Assembly (NCBI GenBank): GCA_937891465.1 | Contig: CALAHF010000163.1 | Span: 62,001-126,000, forward strand | Direction: 5' to 3' | Length of the DNA stretch: 64,000 nucleotides | Origin: an uncultured Verrucomicrobiales bacterium | GTDB lineage: Bacteria > Verrucomicrobiota > Verrucomicrobiia > Verrucomicrobiales > DEV007 | Shown: one piece after another, positions 26,923 through 36,849 of the stretch | Numbering within the stretch: position 1 is the stretch's first letter | Layout of the letters: each line of letters starts with the position of its first letter | Made by a program: the position numbers and the translations under genes | The notes under the pieces: generated by a model | The model's database searches: none | What the model saw: only the letters and a program-made list of their open reading frames with translations | Told to the model about the DNA's origin: nothing

Positions 26923-28185
26923 ATGACATTCAGGATCGCTACCCTAATCGCCGCTTCGTTGATCTCTATCGGTTCGGCTTCGGCCGACTGGCCACAGTTT
27001 CTCGGCCCGGATGGCAACTCGATCGTTGAGGCCAACGCCCCGTTGGAATGGAGCGAGACGCAGAATGTGAAATGGAAAACGGCAATCCACGGCAAAGCGT
27101 GGTCGTCTCCAATCGTTTCGGGTGATCAAATCTGGCTCAGCACCGCCACGGAAGACGGCAAAAAATTGTCCGTCATTCGAGTCGATAAAAACACGGGTGC
27201 AGTCACCCTCGACAAGAAGCTCTTCGACATCACCGAGCCGCAATTCTGCCACAAGTTCAACAGCTATGCCTCACCCACCCCAGTCATTGAAGGCGATAGC
27301 GTCTACGTGACCTTTGGTTCTCCCGGCACGGCATGCCTCGACACAAAGACCGGCGACGTCCGCTGGCAGCGAACCGATATCGAGTGCAATCACTTTCGAG
27401 CCGCGGGGTCATCGCCCATTCTCCATAAGAATCTCCTGATCATGAACTACGATGGCAGCGACCATCAGTTCGTCCTCGCTTTGGATAAGGAAACCGGCAA
27501 AACCGTCTGGAACGTGAAACGCTCGATCGATTACGATGACCTCGAAGAAAACGGCGACATCAAGGCTGAAGGCGATTGGCGCAAAGCTTATGGCACCCCG
27601 CATATCGCAACCATTCACGGCAAAACGGTGCTGCTCAGCGTCGGAGCAAAAGCCATTTACGGTTACAACCCCGAAGACGGTGAAGAATACTTCCGGGTCG
27701 AATCCCGCGTCGGTCATTCAACCAGCGCTCGGCCCTCGGTCGTTGGAGACTTGGTCTACTACACCACCGGCTGGTCGAAAGGGCAGCTCTGGGCATTCAA
27801 GGTGAACCCTGATTTGTCGGCGAATCAAGACTCGGTGACGTTGCAGATGACCCGAAACATCCCCCGGAAGCCGATTCAAATTGTAAAGGGCGATCGCATC
27901 TACACCGTCGATGACAGCGGTGTCGCCAGCTGCATTGATCGTGCAACTGGCGAAGCGATTTGGCGAGAACGGATCGGCGGAAACTATTCCTCCTCTCCTC
28001 TATTGGTTGGCAAACGCCTCTACTTTCCGAACGAAGAAGGCGAGACCATTGTCGTGGCAGCTTCGGACAAGTTCGAGATCCTCGCGAAAAACCAACTTGA
28101 GAGCGGATTCATGGCATCTCCAGCAGTTGATGGAGACGCTCTGATCTTGCGTACGAAAACCCACCTTTATCGAATCGAAGAGTAG
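26923..28185 (+). CDS. Secreted PQQ-like beta-propeller protein
   Basis: ATG 26923 is used; the in-frame GTG two codons upstream is less likely. The 420-residue protein has a signal peptide (1-21, SASADWPQF) and starts its mature part with WPQFLGPDGNS, as many outer-membrane or periplasmic PQQ-like repeat proteins of this phylum do. Repeated blade motifs of the form G.V.W....(LDTKTGDVRW, LDKETGKTVW, IDRATGEAIW) are visible. These proteins have the propeller fold, but most lack the residues that bind PQQ, so enzyme activity is not claimed. The gene ends 5 bp from the convergent DUF1501 gene. A similar protein is at 39.1 kb. Confidence 0.87.
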   Translation: MTFRIATLIAASLISIGSASADWPQFLGPDGNSIVEANAPLEWSETQNVKWKTAIHGKAWSSPIVSGDQIWLSTATEDGKKLSVIRVDKNTGAVTLDKKLFDITEPQFCHKFNSYASPTPVIEGDSVYVTFGSPGTACLDTKTGDVRWQRTDIECNHFRAAGSSPILHKNLLIMNYDGSDHQFVLALDKETGKTVWNVKRSIDYDDLEENGDIKAEGDWRKAYGTPHIATIHGKTVLLSVGAKAIYGYNPEDGEEYFRVESRVGHSTSARPSVVGDLVYYTTGWSKGQLWAFKVNPDLSANQDSVTLQMTRNIPRKPIQIVKGDRIYTVDDSGVASCIDRATGEAIWRERIGGNYSSSPLLVGKRLYFPNEEGETIVVAASDKFEILAKNQLESGFMASPAVDGDALILRTKTHLYRIEE

Positions 28186-28190
28186 GGGAT

Positions 28191-29663
28191 CTACGCAAGG
28201 ATCTCTTTAATAACATGCCCCTCCACGTTGGTGAGCCTTCGCTCGATCCCGTTGTGGAAATAAGTTAATCGCTCGTGATCGATCCCCAGGAGATGAAGAA
28301 TCGTGGCATTGAAATCATAGAGAGGGTGCACATCCTCAATCGCCTTTCGACCCAAATCATCAGTTCTCCCATGGCTGACTCCCGGCTTCACTCCAGCTCC
28401 AGTCATCCAGCAGGTGAACCCATCGGGGTTGTGGTCGCGGCCCTGAGCGCCTTTTTGAAACATCGGCATGCGTCCAAATTCAGTGCACCACACCACCAGG
28501 GTATCTTCCAACAGTCCGCGTTGTTTTAAATCTTTGATCAGCGCAGCGGTTGGTTGATCCATGATTTCTGCATGACCATCGTATTGTTCTTTAAGCTTGG
28601 AATGACCGTCCCAGTTCAATCTTCCGCCACTCGCATAAGCGCCGTTGAAAAGCTGGACAAACCGCACGCCCTTCTCGAGTAGACGACGGGCAAGGATACA
28701 GTTTTTTGCATAGCCCGCCTTGGTCGGATTGGATTCATCATCAGCACCGTAAAGCTTCAGGATATGATCTGGCTCGCTGGACAGGTCGCTGATCTCCGGC
28801 ACACTGAGTTGCATCCGAGCGGCAAGCTCGTAACTCGCGATCCGTGCGGCCAGATTTCCATCCTGTGGATTCTTCTCGAGATGGCGGGCGTTCATTCGCT
28901 GGAGAAATGAACTCGCAGCTTGATCACTCGTCTTTGAAATCGTCGCCGGCGGAGTGAGATGGCGGATCGGATTTTTGGCGTTGAAAGAGGTTCCTTGAAA
29001 CTCTGCGGGGAGAAATCCTGCTCCCCAGTTATTGACGCTGGCCTGAGGAATTCCCCGTGGATCCAATAGCGAAACGAAGGCGGGGAGATCCGAGTTTTCA
29101 CTGCCAAGTGCGTAGCTGAGCCAGGCTCCGACGCTCGGGAATCCGTCCTGGGCAAATCCAGTCGAGAGAAAGTTCTCCGCCGGACCGTGGGTATTGGATT
29201 CGCTGGTCAATGAATGGACAAAGGCAAAATCATCGGTGAGCTCCGCGAGGTGAGGAATCATGTCCGAGACCCACTTCCCGGTTTGCCCACGTTGGCGAAA
29301 TGCGTATTGCGGGCGGGCAAGATTTCCCGCGGGCCCCTGGAAGGTCACGGCCGGACCGCCGGCCAGTGGTTTGCCATCCTGCTTGATCAGCTCAGGCTTG
29401 TAGTCCCAGGTTTCCAGCTGACTGACCGCTCCGGCACAAAAGATGACCACGACATTTTTTGCCTTGGCCTCATGGTGGGATTGTCTCGGTGCGAAAGGAT
29501 TTTTGGGATCGATCTTCGGTTTTCCCGAAGCCGCCAGAGCGTTATCCGAACCCAGCAAACTGGACAGCGCAATCGAACTGAGTGCCGTTGCATTATTCGA
29601 AAGGAAACTGCGCCGTCCAAGAAGATGCTGACCGTGTGGAGAGAGGTTTTCGGCTTCGTTCAT
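28191..29663 (-). CDS. Tat-exported DUF1501 protein
   Basis: The 490-residue product carries a twin-arginine signal ([10 protein letters not shown], arginines at 17-18). The mature part has the alkaline-phosphatase-superfamily-like DUF1501 layout: [20 protein letters not shown] near the start, [18 protein letters not shown], and a late [17 protein letters not shown]. The role of the family is unknown. In Planctomycetes and Verrucomicrobia it is nearly always encoded with a DUF1549/DUF1553 cytochrome-like protein, as here: its ATG overlaps the stop of that gene by 4 bp (ATGA). The two are one translational unit. Confidence 0.9.
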   Translation of the reverse strand: MNEAENLSPHGQHLLGRRSFLSNNATALSSIALSSLLGSDNALAASGKPKIDPKNPFAPRQSHHEAKAKNVVVIFCAGAVSQLETWDYKPELIKQDGKPLAGGPAVTFQGPAGNLARPQYAFRQRGQTGKWVSDMIPHLAELTDDFAFVHSLTSESNTHGPAENFLSTGFAQDGFPSVGAWLSYALGSENSDLPAFVSLLDPRGIPQASVNNWGAGFLPAEFQGTSFNAKNPIRHLTPPATISKTSDQAASSFLQRMNARHLEKNPQDGNLAARIASYELAARMQLSVPEISDLSSEPDHILKLYGADDESNPTKAGYAKNCILARRLLEKGVRFVQLFNGAYASGGRLNWDGHSKLKEQYDGHAEIMDQPTAALIKDLKQRGLLEDTLVVWCTEFGRMPMFQKGAQGRDHNPDGFTCWMTGAGVKPGVSHGRTDDLGRKAIEDVHPLYDFNATILHLLGIDHERLTYFHNGIERRLTNVEGHVIKEILA

Positions 29664-32377
29664 GGTAGAAAAAGGAATTCGCTGGAGTTGAAAATGACGC
29701 GGCAGAGCGCGGGCAGTCCTTCAGTGCTGACGAAGGTGGTCACCTCAGTTACCTCAATGGGAGTTGGCTCTCTTCCGAGGGCGATCGCCCAAACCCGTTT
29801 GATCTGTTCCTCCACCTTGTCACTCGTTTCGCTCTCGATTCGCTTGGCGAATTCGGCCGCCAGATCGACCGTGAATTGACTGTTGAAAAGATTTAGCGCC
29901 TGGATCGGAGTGGTCGACTGACCCCGGGTCGGCGCGCTTTGTCCGGCATCGGGACAATCAAAAGCTCCGAACACAGCCTCCTGCTCCATCCTCACTTTGT
30001 AGGCATAAATCATGCGGCGACGCCCTTCAGGCTTCTGGTGCGATTCGATCGGTTTGAAACCGCCGGTGCCGCCCCGGCTGTTAAACATGCTGTAGCCGCG
30101 CCCATACATCTTTAGATCCAATTGTCCGCTGACTGCTAGAATGCTGTCCCGGATCACTTCGGATTCAATCCGCCGCGCAGGAAACCGCCAAAGCAAACGG
30201 GAGTCCGCGTCTTTTTCGAGACCGGCGGCATGAATGGTGTGCCCCTGTCGGTAAGTCGCGGAAAGCACAATCCGCCGATGCAGATCTTTGACTGACCAGC
30301 CCGACTCAATGAACTTCGCAGCCAACCAATCAAGCAGTTCCGGATGCGATGGCTCGACGCCGAGATTGCCAAAATCATTCGCGGTCGCGACAAGGCCGGT
30401 TCCGAAGTGCCATTGCCAGATCCGGTTAACAACGACTCGCGCGGTGAGCGGGTTCTCCGGATCAACAATCCATTCGGCAAGCGCTTTGCGGCGGTCGAGG
30501 TCGGCGGAGTCCTTCGGCAGCGCAACGGGTTTCAGGAAAGACAACGACGCCGGTTCCACTTCACCCTTTGGTTGCTCGGGATCCCCCCGGTTGAGCAGGT
30601 GCATCGGCTCGGGCAGAATCGACTGGACCGCAAAGACAATTTGTTTTCCGCCGCCATATTGCGCGAGCTCTTTGATAAAGGGCGCCCGCGCTGCGATCAG
30701 TTCCCTGGCGCGGGCGTGATGCGCGGGCTGAAGGTCGGGCAATTGGTAAAGCGCTTCACGTGCCAGTTTCGGATCAAATGCAGCACGGTTGGAGGAGTCG
30801 CTGACTTGTTGCCATTTACCCGGAGCGACTTCGGCCTCAATGAGATAGTCGCTCGCCAGTCGGTCGGGATACTTTCCGGTTCGATCCCGGCCCCAGTTGA
30901 TTTGCTGAATGGTTTCAGGGCTGGCAAAGGCCAACTGCACCACGCCACCGCCTTTGGCATCCGATCGCCAGCAGCTTTCGTTGCCGTAAACCCCGTCGTT
31001 GATCATTTCTTTCTTTGAACCCTTGGCGATCACCGTGGCGTCCAACGCAACATTGATCCCGTTCGCATTCAACACCTCCAGCTCGTCGATGAACGGTTCA
31101 CGAAGGTTGTCGCTGATCGTCGCCTTGATCGTGAATCGAATCCCCGTTGCCTTGATTGGCTGGAGTTTCTCTATATTTGCTTTGGCGCTGACGGAAGCTC
31201 GCGAGACATCACCTCCAGCCGGGATCACATACGTGCCAAGCTCTCGATCAAGAGGCTGTAAGTGTTTCTGAATACCGGCGACAATCGCATCGACCTCGGG
31301 GTTCTCGACCGGACGATCCCCATAGCGGACGCCCGCGAAGAACGCCTGCATCGAATAGTAGTCGCGTGCCGGGATCGGATCGAACTTATGATTGTGACAA
31401 CGAGCGCACCCAATGCTGAGTCCGAGAAACGCTTCCCCCGTGTTGATCACGATTTCCCCCAGCTCGTCCTGACGAGCGAGCCGTTTGGATTCAGCATCTT
31501 TACCGATTTGTCCCGGCAGCAAAGCCGCCGCCGTGACCAAAAAACCGGTCGCCTCCGCTTTCCCAAACGCATCCCCCGCGATTTGTTCGCGGATGAACTG
31601 ATCCCACGGCGTGTTGGCATTAAACGCTTTGATCACATAGTCACGATACGGCCAGGCATAGGCGCGTTCCGTATTCACTTCGAACCCGTGGGTATCCGCA
31701 TAACGCACCACATCCAACCAGTGCTGCGCCCACCGTTCACCGTAACGGGGCGAGGCGAGCAGATGGTCAACGACCTTGGCGTAAGCATTGGGCGACGCGT
31801 CTTTTTGGAATGATGCAATCTCCTCCGGCGTGGGAGGCAATCCAATGAGATCGAACGTCACCCGACGCAGCCACGTCCGACGATCCGCTTCCGGAGATCG
31901 AGACAGCCCGCTTTCCCTCAGTTTTGCGTCGATCAAAGAATCAATACTGTGATCACCCGGCTGAACCGTGAGCGGTTTGAAAGACCAATGATCACTCGTG
32001 TCTTCTAACGTCACGAGATCAATGCCGTCCGGCCAATTCGCCCCCTCGTTGACCCAGCGGGTCAGCGTATCGATTTCTGCTGCGGAAAGGCGTTCCCCTT
32101 TTGGCGGCATCCGTTCATCTTTAATCTCGGTGGTGAGAAATTGAATCAGCGGGCTCGCTCCTGCCTTTCCGGGGACAATGTCCGGGCTGTGATTGTCGCC
32201 GCCGGTCAACGCAGCTGACTTCACATCGAGACGCAGCCCCGATTTTTGTTTGTCCTCACCATGGCAGTCGTAACAGTGCGATTCAAAGATCGGGCGGACC
32301 TCCTTCACAAAATCCACCGGTGCCGCCTCAAGGGTATTCAGGAGAATCAAAGAACAGAAAATGGAAAGGCGGCGCAT
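29660..32377 (-). CDS. Secreted cytochrome c (PSCyt1), DUF1549 and DUF1553 protein
   Basis: I chose ATG 32377, which gives a signal peptide (1-19), over a frame 31 codons longer without one. In the 905-residue product the first heme motif CYDCH is at 35-39 and MPP at 90-92. DUF1549 follows (about 140-340, [20 protein letters not shown]) and contains a second heme motif CARCH at 324-328. An inserted discoidin-like beta region lies at about 360-560. DUF1553 closes the protein ([18 protein letters not shown] and onward). This is a classic PVC-superphylum exported multi-domain protein, possibly electron-transferring and linked to polymer degradation. Its function is not established. It is coupled to the DUF1501 gene. 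Confidence 0.93.
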   Translation of the reverse strand: MRRLSIFCSLILLNTLEAAPVDFVKEVRPIFESHCYDCHGEDKQKSGLRLDVKSAALTGGDNHSPDIVPGKAGASPLIQFLTTEIKDERMPPKGERLSAAEIDTLTRWVNEGANWPDGIDLVTLEDTSDHWSFKPLTVQPGDHSIDSLIDAKLRESGLSRSPEADRRTWLRRVTFDLIGLPPTPEEIASFQKDASPNAYAKVVDHLLASPRYGERWAQHWLDVVRYADTHGFEVNTERAYAWPYRDYVIKAFNANTPWDQFIREQIAGDAFGKAEATGFLVTAAALLPGQIGKDAESKRLARQDELGEIVINTGEAFLGLSIGCARCHNHKFDPIPARDYYSMQAFFAGVRYGDRPVENPEVDAIVAGIQKHLQPLDRELGTYVIPAGGDVSRASVSAKANIEKLQPIKATGIRFTIKATISDNLREPFIDELEVLNANGINVALDATVIAKGSKKEMINDGVYGNESCWRSDAKGGGVVQLAFASPETIQQINWGRDRTGKYPDRLASDYLIEAEVAPGKWQQVSDSSNRAAFDPKLAREALYQLPDLQPAHHARARELIAARAPFIKELAQYGGGKQIVFAVQSILPEPMHLLNRGDPEQPKGEVEPASLSFLKPVALPKDSADLDRRKALAEWIVDPENPLTARVVVNRIWQWHFGTGLVATANDFGNLGVEPSHPELLDWLAAKFIESGWSVKDLHRRIVLSATYRQGHTIHAAGLEKDADSRLLWRFPARRIESEVIRDSILAVSGQLDLKMYGRGYSMFNSRGGTGGFKPIESHQKPEGRRRMIYAYKVRMEQEAVFGAFDCPDAGQSAPTRGQSTTPIQALNLFNSQFTVDLAAEFAKRIESETSDKVEEQIKRVWAIALGREPTPIEVTEVTTFVSTEGLPALCRVIFNSSEFLFLP

Positions 32378-32439
32378 CACGTCTCTAAAGATAAGGGTTT
32401 CCAGCGTTATACAACATACGGAGTTCGGTATCCCACCGT

Positions 32440-32549
32440 CCACCGTCCACCGCACCTGTGTCACTCGCATTGATTGACGAATCGGGGGAAACTCGATTTA
32501 ATTAAATTAAATTAAATCAATTCAACCAACCACCCAACCAACAACTCAC
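32440..32549. repeat. Low-complexity upstream region with short tandem repeats
   Basis: Between the divergent cytochrome-like and DUF1080 genes are three tandem copies of a CCACCGT-type unit (near 32443-32463), then a run of about four TTAAA-type units (near 32497-32518), then ACCAACC-type repeats up to the DUF1080 start. No gene is present. The A/T run could be the promoter of the DUF1080 gene. Confidence 0.5.
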
Positions 32550-32550
32550 C

Positions 32551-33207
32551 ATGAAAACAAACACCTCCCTTCTCCTCGCGACTGCTGCGCTCGCACTCCT
32601 GTCGTCACCCTTTCTGAGCCAGGCTCAGGATAAAAGCTCCGCCGCCGTCGACCTGCTCGATGGAAACCTTGACCATTGGAAAATGGACAAAGCCGGCGCC
32701 TGGGAAGTGAAAGACGGCGTTCTCACCACCTCCGAGAAACCCGGCGGCTACATTTGGTCGAAGGAGAAATTCGAGAACTTCGAACTCACCATCGAATACA
32801 AGACATCCGCAAAGTGCAACAGCGGGCTCTTTTTCCGGACCGACCCGAAGAACGCCGTTCAGGGAGGCTTCGAAATCCAAGTCGCTTCCGCAGGAATCTA
32901 TGACGGCAAGCACGTCGCCGGCTCACTCTACGGCGCGCAAGCTCCCACTGAATCGGCCGGCAAGCCCGACGGCGAGTGGAACACCATGACCCTGACTGCC
33001 AATGGCCCCAAGATCACGGTGGTTCTCAACGGCAAGACCATTGTCGAAGCGAACATCGATGACTGGAAGACGGCTAATAAAAACCCCGACGGCACCAAGA
33101 ATAAATTCAAGACCGCCCTGAAAGATCTTCCACGCAGCGGCCGCCTCGGGTTTCAGTATCACGGGCATCCTGTTTGGTTTCGGAATGTGAAGCTGAAGCA
33201 GCTTTGA
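32551..33207 (+). CDS. Secreted DUF1080 (3-keto-disaccharide hydrolase-like) protein
   Basis: The 218-residue product has a clear signal peptide (1-25, LSQAQDKSS). The mature domain has the concanavalin-like DUF1080 layout: LLDGNLDHWKMDKAGAW, then YIWSKEKFENFELTIEYK, then CNSGLFFRTDPKN, then a final GRLGFQYHGHPVWFRNVKLK. The family name comes from proposed action on 3-keto sugars; many members are uncharacterised. The genomic setting, with Gfo/Idh oxidoreductases elsewhere in the window that could make keto sugars, fits but does not prove this. Confidence 0.9.
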   Translation: MKTNTSLLLATAALALLSSPFLSQAQDKSSAAVDLLDGNLDHWKMDKAGAWEVKDGVLTTSEKPGGYIWSKEKFENFELTIEYKTSAKCNSGLFFRTDPKNAVQGGFEIQVASAGIYDGKHVAGSLYGAQAPTESAGKPDGEWNTMTLTANGPKITVVLNGKTIVEANIDDWKTANKNPDGTKNKFKTALKDLPRSGRLGFQYHGHPVWFRNVKLKQL

Positions 33208-33263
33208 GGGGGGAGGAGTAAGAGTTCAGGGGGCAGGATTCGGGGGCGGCGCTCATCACCGAA

Positions 33264-33322
33264 ATGCTTGCTCACGCTCGCTTCTACATTCCCCAGCACG
33301 TAGCAGCGAGCATGAGCAAGCA
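33264..33322. repeat. Inverted repeat 1 of an intergenic repeat nest
   Basis: The arm ATGCTTGCTCACGCTCGCT (33264-33282) is matched by an inverted copy AGCGAGCATGAGCAAGCA (33305-33322) with one mismatch. The left arm recurs in the same orientation at 33689-33716. Confidence 0.7.
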
Positions 33323-33360
33323 GTCGAGCAAAGCAGAGCCGATCCGAAAAGTAACGCCAG

Positions 33361-33452
33361 GGTCTTCGCCCCCGGCGACGAGTCCTGCCAATGCAGCAAC
33401 CAATGCAGCGCGGCGGACGCACCAGCAGGACTAGCCGCTCGGGGCGGAGACC
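33361..33452. repeat. Inverted repeat 2 of the nest, arms of 28 bp
   Basis: The left arm (33361-33388, GGTCTTCGCCCCCGG then ending AGTCCTGC) and the right arm (33425-33452, GCAGGACT to GGAGACC) are inverted copies with a few mismatches. The loop contains the short repeat ATGCAGC twice. A large cruciform or RNA hairpin is possible. Confidence 0.65.
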
Positions 33453-33492
33453 TTCGCATTACGCACGTGCGGATCAGCTCCGCACTCTCGTA

Positions 33493-33626
33493 GGTGGGGC
33501 GAAGCGTCCCGCTGAGCCGCGTTGTCCAAAAAGACATTTTACCCTTCAATAAAGCGTCGCTGCGAAGCTGAGCCAGTTCCCCCATTTCTCGGACCACCCG
33601 GCTCGACAGGGACGTCTCGCCCCACC
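33493..33626. repeat. Inverted repeat 3 of the nest
   Basis: GGTGGGGCGAAGCGTCCC (33493-33510) continues into TGAGCCG, and its inverted copy CGGCTCGACAGGGACG to CCCCACC ends at 33626. The region between holds no gene. Confidence 0.65.
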
Positions 33627-33650
33627 CCATGAGCTGAATGGGGAAATAAA

Positions 33651-33716
33651 CGTAGCAGCGAGTGTGAACGAGCAGCCCGCCGCGCTTGATCACCGGAATG
33701 CTTGCTCACGCTCGCT
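33651..33716. repeat. Second copy of the GCTTGCTCACGCTCGCT unit
   Basis: CGTAGCAGCGAG at 33651 repeats the word at 33299, and ATCACCGGAATGCTTGCTCA at 33689 repeats, with one change, the word at 33255. The order of the two words is swapped compared with the first copy. The rest of 33208-33832 holds no gene. Confidence 0.6.
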
Positions 33717-33832
33717 GCGAGCGTGAAACCGAGTTTGGACTTTTGCCGCTTCGATCGCTGACATCCATCGGGCGTTATTTCGTTGAATAACGAAGGGGGA
33801 AATTCTATCATCTGCGCTTCTCCGATTATTTC

Positions 33833-34786
33833 ATGAAACGATTTCTCTACCTTCTGCTTCTATTGTTAATACCTTGTGGACTGCTGTCCGCAGCAGATGG
33901 CTCGGGGCACCGGATGATGATCGGCTATGGGGAAGGCCTGATGGAGTTGAATGGGAAAAATGACATCGTCTGGCATTATCAGGATCCGGAGATCGAGCTG
34001 GTTCATGATGTGTGGAAGCTGGAGAATGGGAATGTTTTGTTCTCACATCGCTATGGGGCTCGTGAAGTGAATGCGGCGAAGGAAACGGTGTGGGATTACA
34101 AGGTGCCCCGCGAAAAGGGAAAGCAGGAGATCAATGCCTGCCAGCCTCTGGAGGGAGGCAAGGTGATGATTCTTGATTGCGGCAATCAAAAGATTCTCGA
34201 GGTCGACCGGGATCACAACGTGACGTTGTCGATTGATCTGCCGGATGGCGGCAAGAACCCGCACACCCGTTATATGCAGGCGCGCAAAACGGCTCAAGGC
34301 ACCTACTTGATCTCTTATCGTGAGAAGGCAAAGATTGTCGAACTGAACGCGAGTGGGGAAACGGTTTGGCAACACCAATTGGAAAAGACGGATCGTCCTT
34401 TTACCGCGATCCGTTTAGAGAACGGCAACACGCTGGTTCCGTGTATCACCTCCAATCGGATGATTGAGATTTCACCGGGTGGCGACATCGTCTGGGAGTT
34501 AACTAACGAAGATGATCTGGGTTTTGAGATTTGGTATCCGGTCGGGGCTCACGTCCTCAAGAACGGGAACGTGGTTGTGATCAACTCCGACTACCATCAT
34601 CGTGAAGGAACGAAGAATGACGTGCAGGCTTTTGAGATCACCCGCGATAAGAAGGTCATCTGGACGTTGAAGAAATCCGATCTCGAGCGCGGCGGCAAAG
34701 TACCGGTCGTTGAGCGGGGAACAAAAATGCCTTCTCATCATCTACTAGGCATTCAAGTGCTGGGTGAATCGTTTTTGCTGAAATAA
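33833..34786 (+). CDS. Secreted beta-propeller protein (arylsulfotransferase-like repeats)
   Basis: The product is 317 residues with a signal peptide (1-20). Repeats of the type (E/L)NGN.L ... V.E.n..G..VW recur: LENGNVLFSHR, LNASGETVWQ, LENGNTLVP, ISPGGDIVWEL, LKNGNVVVI. This pattern is typical of propeller proteins related to arylsulfotransferases and PQQ-like repeat proteins. No catalytic assignment can be made. The 26 bp that encode its last residues (34758-34783) recur at 35995-36020 behind the convergent gene. It is followed by a hairpin repeat that may end transcription. Confidence 0.78.
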   Translation: MKRFLYLLLLLLIPCGLLSAADGSGHRMMIGYGEGLMELNGKNDIVWHYQDPEIELVHDVWKLENGNVLFSHRYGAREVNAAKETVWDYKVPREKGKQEINACQPLEGGKVMILDCGNQKILEVDRDHNVTLSIDLPDGGKNPHTRYMQARKTAQGTYLISYREKAKIVELNASGETVWQHQLEKTDRPFTAIRLENGNTLVPCITSNRMIEISPGGDIVWELTNEDDLGFEIWYPVGAHVLKNGNVVVINSDYHHREGTKNDVQAFEITRDKKVIWTLKKSDLERGGKVPVVERGTKMPSHHLLGIQVLGESFLLK

Positions 34787-34916
34787 ACCGACAATGAAAA
34801 CAAGGATAAGATTTTTCCAAAGTATATCGATGGGATTGCTAAGGTGACCGCTTTTCCCTACTACCTAGCCTTTGAAGCGAAGGGGGAGCCAAACGCAATG
34901 CTGGACTGACGAACGC

Positions 34917-34955
34917 ACCCTGTTGTTTCGTTACGGCATTTCGAATCAACAGGGT
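34917..34955. repeat. Hairpin repeat between convergent genes
   Basis: ACCCTGTTG (34917-34925) and CAACAGGGT (34947-34955) form a perfect 9-bp stem with a 21-nt loop. Outer ACGAAC and GTTCGT flanks extend it. On the plus strand a run of six T follows shortly after, so this copy could be a terminator for the propeller gene. Its last base is part of the stop codon of the minus-strand gene. Confidence 0.75.
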
Positions 34956-35944
34956 CAGTTCGTTTTTTCAGGGATCCATGCAAATCGCCCAAACTGCCGC
35001 CGTGGGGGAACCAACGGAAGCTCTTTCGGTTCCGTGTTGGTTTCGATCATTGTTTTTGGGCCACCCCGTTTTTGATCTGGATAAGCCCGCGTGACGAAGC
35101 CGTTGGGTGACCAGGTTGGGTCGTCGCCGCGTCCGGAGATTCGTCGGGATTTGCCATCGGCGCTGGTGACCCAGACTTGAAATGTGGCGGAGATTTTTTG
35201 ATCCCGTTCCCGATTCTCAACGCCGGTAAATTTGCTCATGTGAATCATTTCGACGCCTTGCCAATGGGCGATCCATTTTCCATCCGGCGACCAGGCAGGG
35301 ACTTTTTGTTCGATCGGAAGTTTGAGATCTTCGTGAATGTCCGTATCAGGAATTGATGCGAGGCGGGCGTCGCTCCCGTCGAAGTTACTTACCCAAATCC
35401 GCATGTGCCCGCTGCGATTTGAGACAAAGGCGATCCGGTTTCCGCGAGGCGAGACGACGGGCATGGAATTGCTAAACTTGAGCTGCTCGGGATCGGTGAA
35501 GAGGCGGCGCGACTCGCCGGTCTCCGTGTTCATGAGGTGAATCTGGCTATTCATGGTCGGATCGCCGCCCCCTTCGGTGATCATCCAGACGATATGTTTG
35601 GAATCAGGAACCCATGACGGAATGAGATTTCGACCGGGCTTGGTGAGAGATTTTGCATTGCGTCCATCGAGATCGGAAATCCGCAATGCGAGGCCATGAT
35701 CAATCTGCTCGACATAAACGAGTTTTTTTCCGTCCGGCGAAACGGCGGGCATGCGACAACCGCGCTCGGATTGTGTGAGTTGTTCGCGATCGGAGCCATC
35801 CTCTTTCATTCGGAAAAGTTGCAGCACTCCTTTTTCATCGGAATGGCTGACGATGAGTTCGCGAAGCGGCACTTCCTGCGCGGAAGATGGATGGGCTGTT
35901 AGAATCAGGAGGGAACTGAACAAAATTCGCAAGGCGCGCATCAT
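34955..35944 (-). CDS. Secreted TolB-like (PD40 repeat) beta-propeller protein
   Basis: The ATG at 35944 (or 35941) starts a signal peptide (about residues 1-22, PSSAQEV); a TTG one codon upstream is in frame but less likely. The 329-residue product has PD40/WD40-like blades: PAVSPDGKKLVYVEQ, PSWVPDSKHIVWM, PVVSPRGNRIAFVSN, PAWSPDGKWIAHW and a late DPTWSPNGF. The family includes TolB and many exported proteins that bind other proteins or sugars. The gene stands alone, with no Tol-Pal genes nearby, so it is not expected to be TolB itself. The stop codon overlaps the hairpin repeat. Confidence 0.85.
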   Translation of the reverse strand: MMRALRILFSSLLILTAHPSSAQEVPLRELIVSHSDEKGVLQLFRMKEDGSDREQLTQSERGCRMPAVSPDGKKLVYVEQIDHGLALRISDLDGRNAKSLTKPGRNLIPSWVPDSKHIVWMITEGGGDPTMNSQIHLMNTETGESRRLFTDPEQLKFSNSMPVVSPRGNRIAFVSNRSGHMRIWVSNFDGSDARLASIPDTDIHEDLKLPIEQKVPAWSPDGKWIAHWQGVEMIHMSKFTGVENRERDQKISATFQVWVTSADGKSRRISGRGDDPTWSPNGFVTRAYPDQKRGGPKTMIETNTEPKELPLVPPRRQFGRFAWIPEKTN

Positions 35945-35994
35945 CAAGGATAGAAATCTAACGGGGCCTTCTCAAGTTCAAAAAGAGGGGCAGA

Positions 35995-36020
35995 TGCTGG
36001 GTGAATCGTTCTTGCTGAAA
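35995..36020 (+). repeat. Duplicate of the 3' end of the propeller gene at 33833-34786
   Basis: 26 bp starting TGCTGGGTGAATCGTT match 34758-34783 with one difference and encode MLGESFLLK. The frame continues into unrelated sequence. This looks like the scar of a duplicated and deleted gene copy. Confidence 0.6.
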
Positions 36021-36057
36021 CAATTGGCGGATGGTGATATCCACGTCCCACGAGCAA

Positions 36058-36498
36058 TCAAAGACTCTTCCGGGCTGGGAGGAGGGCTGCGAAAGCGGCT
36101 CCGGTCAGGGGCCAGCACAGCGCGTGTTTGAAGAGGGAGTAGTGAGGTGGGGAACTGGAGATGACTTCGAGGCGGTCTCTACCGGCGGCAAAATCGCAGC
36201 GGCCTTCGTCCATGGATTCGATGAGGCGATCGATTTCCCAAAGGCGTCCTAGATTCAGACCTGGGGCGTTGGGGCGCTCAATGTGGATGCTTTGATCAAG
36301 CTCGTCTTCTTGCCAGAAGCCACAGGTGAACGTGGTCGGGCTGCTGAGAAAACAGCCGTTGATCCCGAGCATTTGAGTAGTGTTGATGAGATGGCTCTCG
36401 ATGCGATCGCTGGAGGCACCACATTCGTGGAGGGCGCGACCGAGCTTGATGATGAAGCGAATGCGCTGGCGGTGGTAGCTGGAGGGATCGAGGTTCAC
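36058..36498 (-). pseudogene. Truncated ThrE-like (DUF1212) threonine/serine exporter fragment
   Basis: The 146-residue frame matches the start of the ThrE/DUF1212 family: GRALHECGASSDRIESHL, then a conserved soluble block ending LEVISSSPPHYS, and then the start of the first membrane helix (CWPLTGAAFAALL). It stops there, while the family normally continues with about ten transmembrane segments. The gene has therefore lost most of its membrane part. The cut lies within 60 bp of the duplicated propeller fragment, so one rearrangement may explain both. Not expected to be functional. Confidence 0.6.
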
Positions 36499-36849
36499 TG
36501 GACAGAAGTCGTCGTAGTGCTTTCACGGGAAGGCAAGAATAGGTTTGGCACAGGAGCCGCTGGCAATGGCAAATTTGTGTTTCCTGTCTTCAGAAATTTC
36601 GCGAGCATGGCGAGTCGTCACCAAATGATTCGTCGACCACCCCGACCAAAACGAGTTCTGCCGCAGGGTGCGGAGACAAGGCATTACCATTCGGTTCGGC
36701 TTCGTGGCCGTCATTAAATCCCGAATCAATAAAAGCAATCAGACAGATCCGACCACCTGGAAATTGGGGGCAGGACGCACCGGCCGAATAGGACGCTCCG
36801 CCCGCAGCAAACCACAAACCCTTCTGAATAGATCGGGGGAGAGTGATTA
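36499..36849. other. Gene-free or decayed stretch
   Basis: Short minus-strand frames (for example around 36523-36817) look partly protein-like, but none has a recognisable domain, start and length. Together with the ThrE fragment on its left, this is best read as gene debris. Confidence 0.4.

Noticed and set aside
36499-36817. Minus-strand frames as a separate gene
   Set aside because: They are short, change frame, and have no domain. They are treated as debris next to the ThrE fragment.
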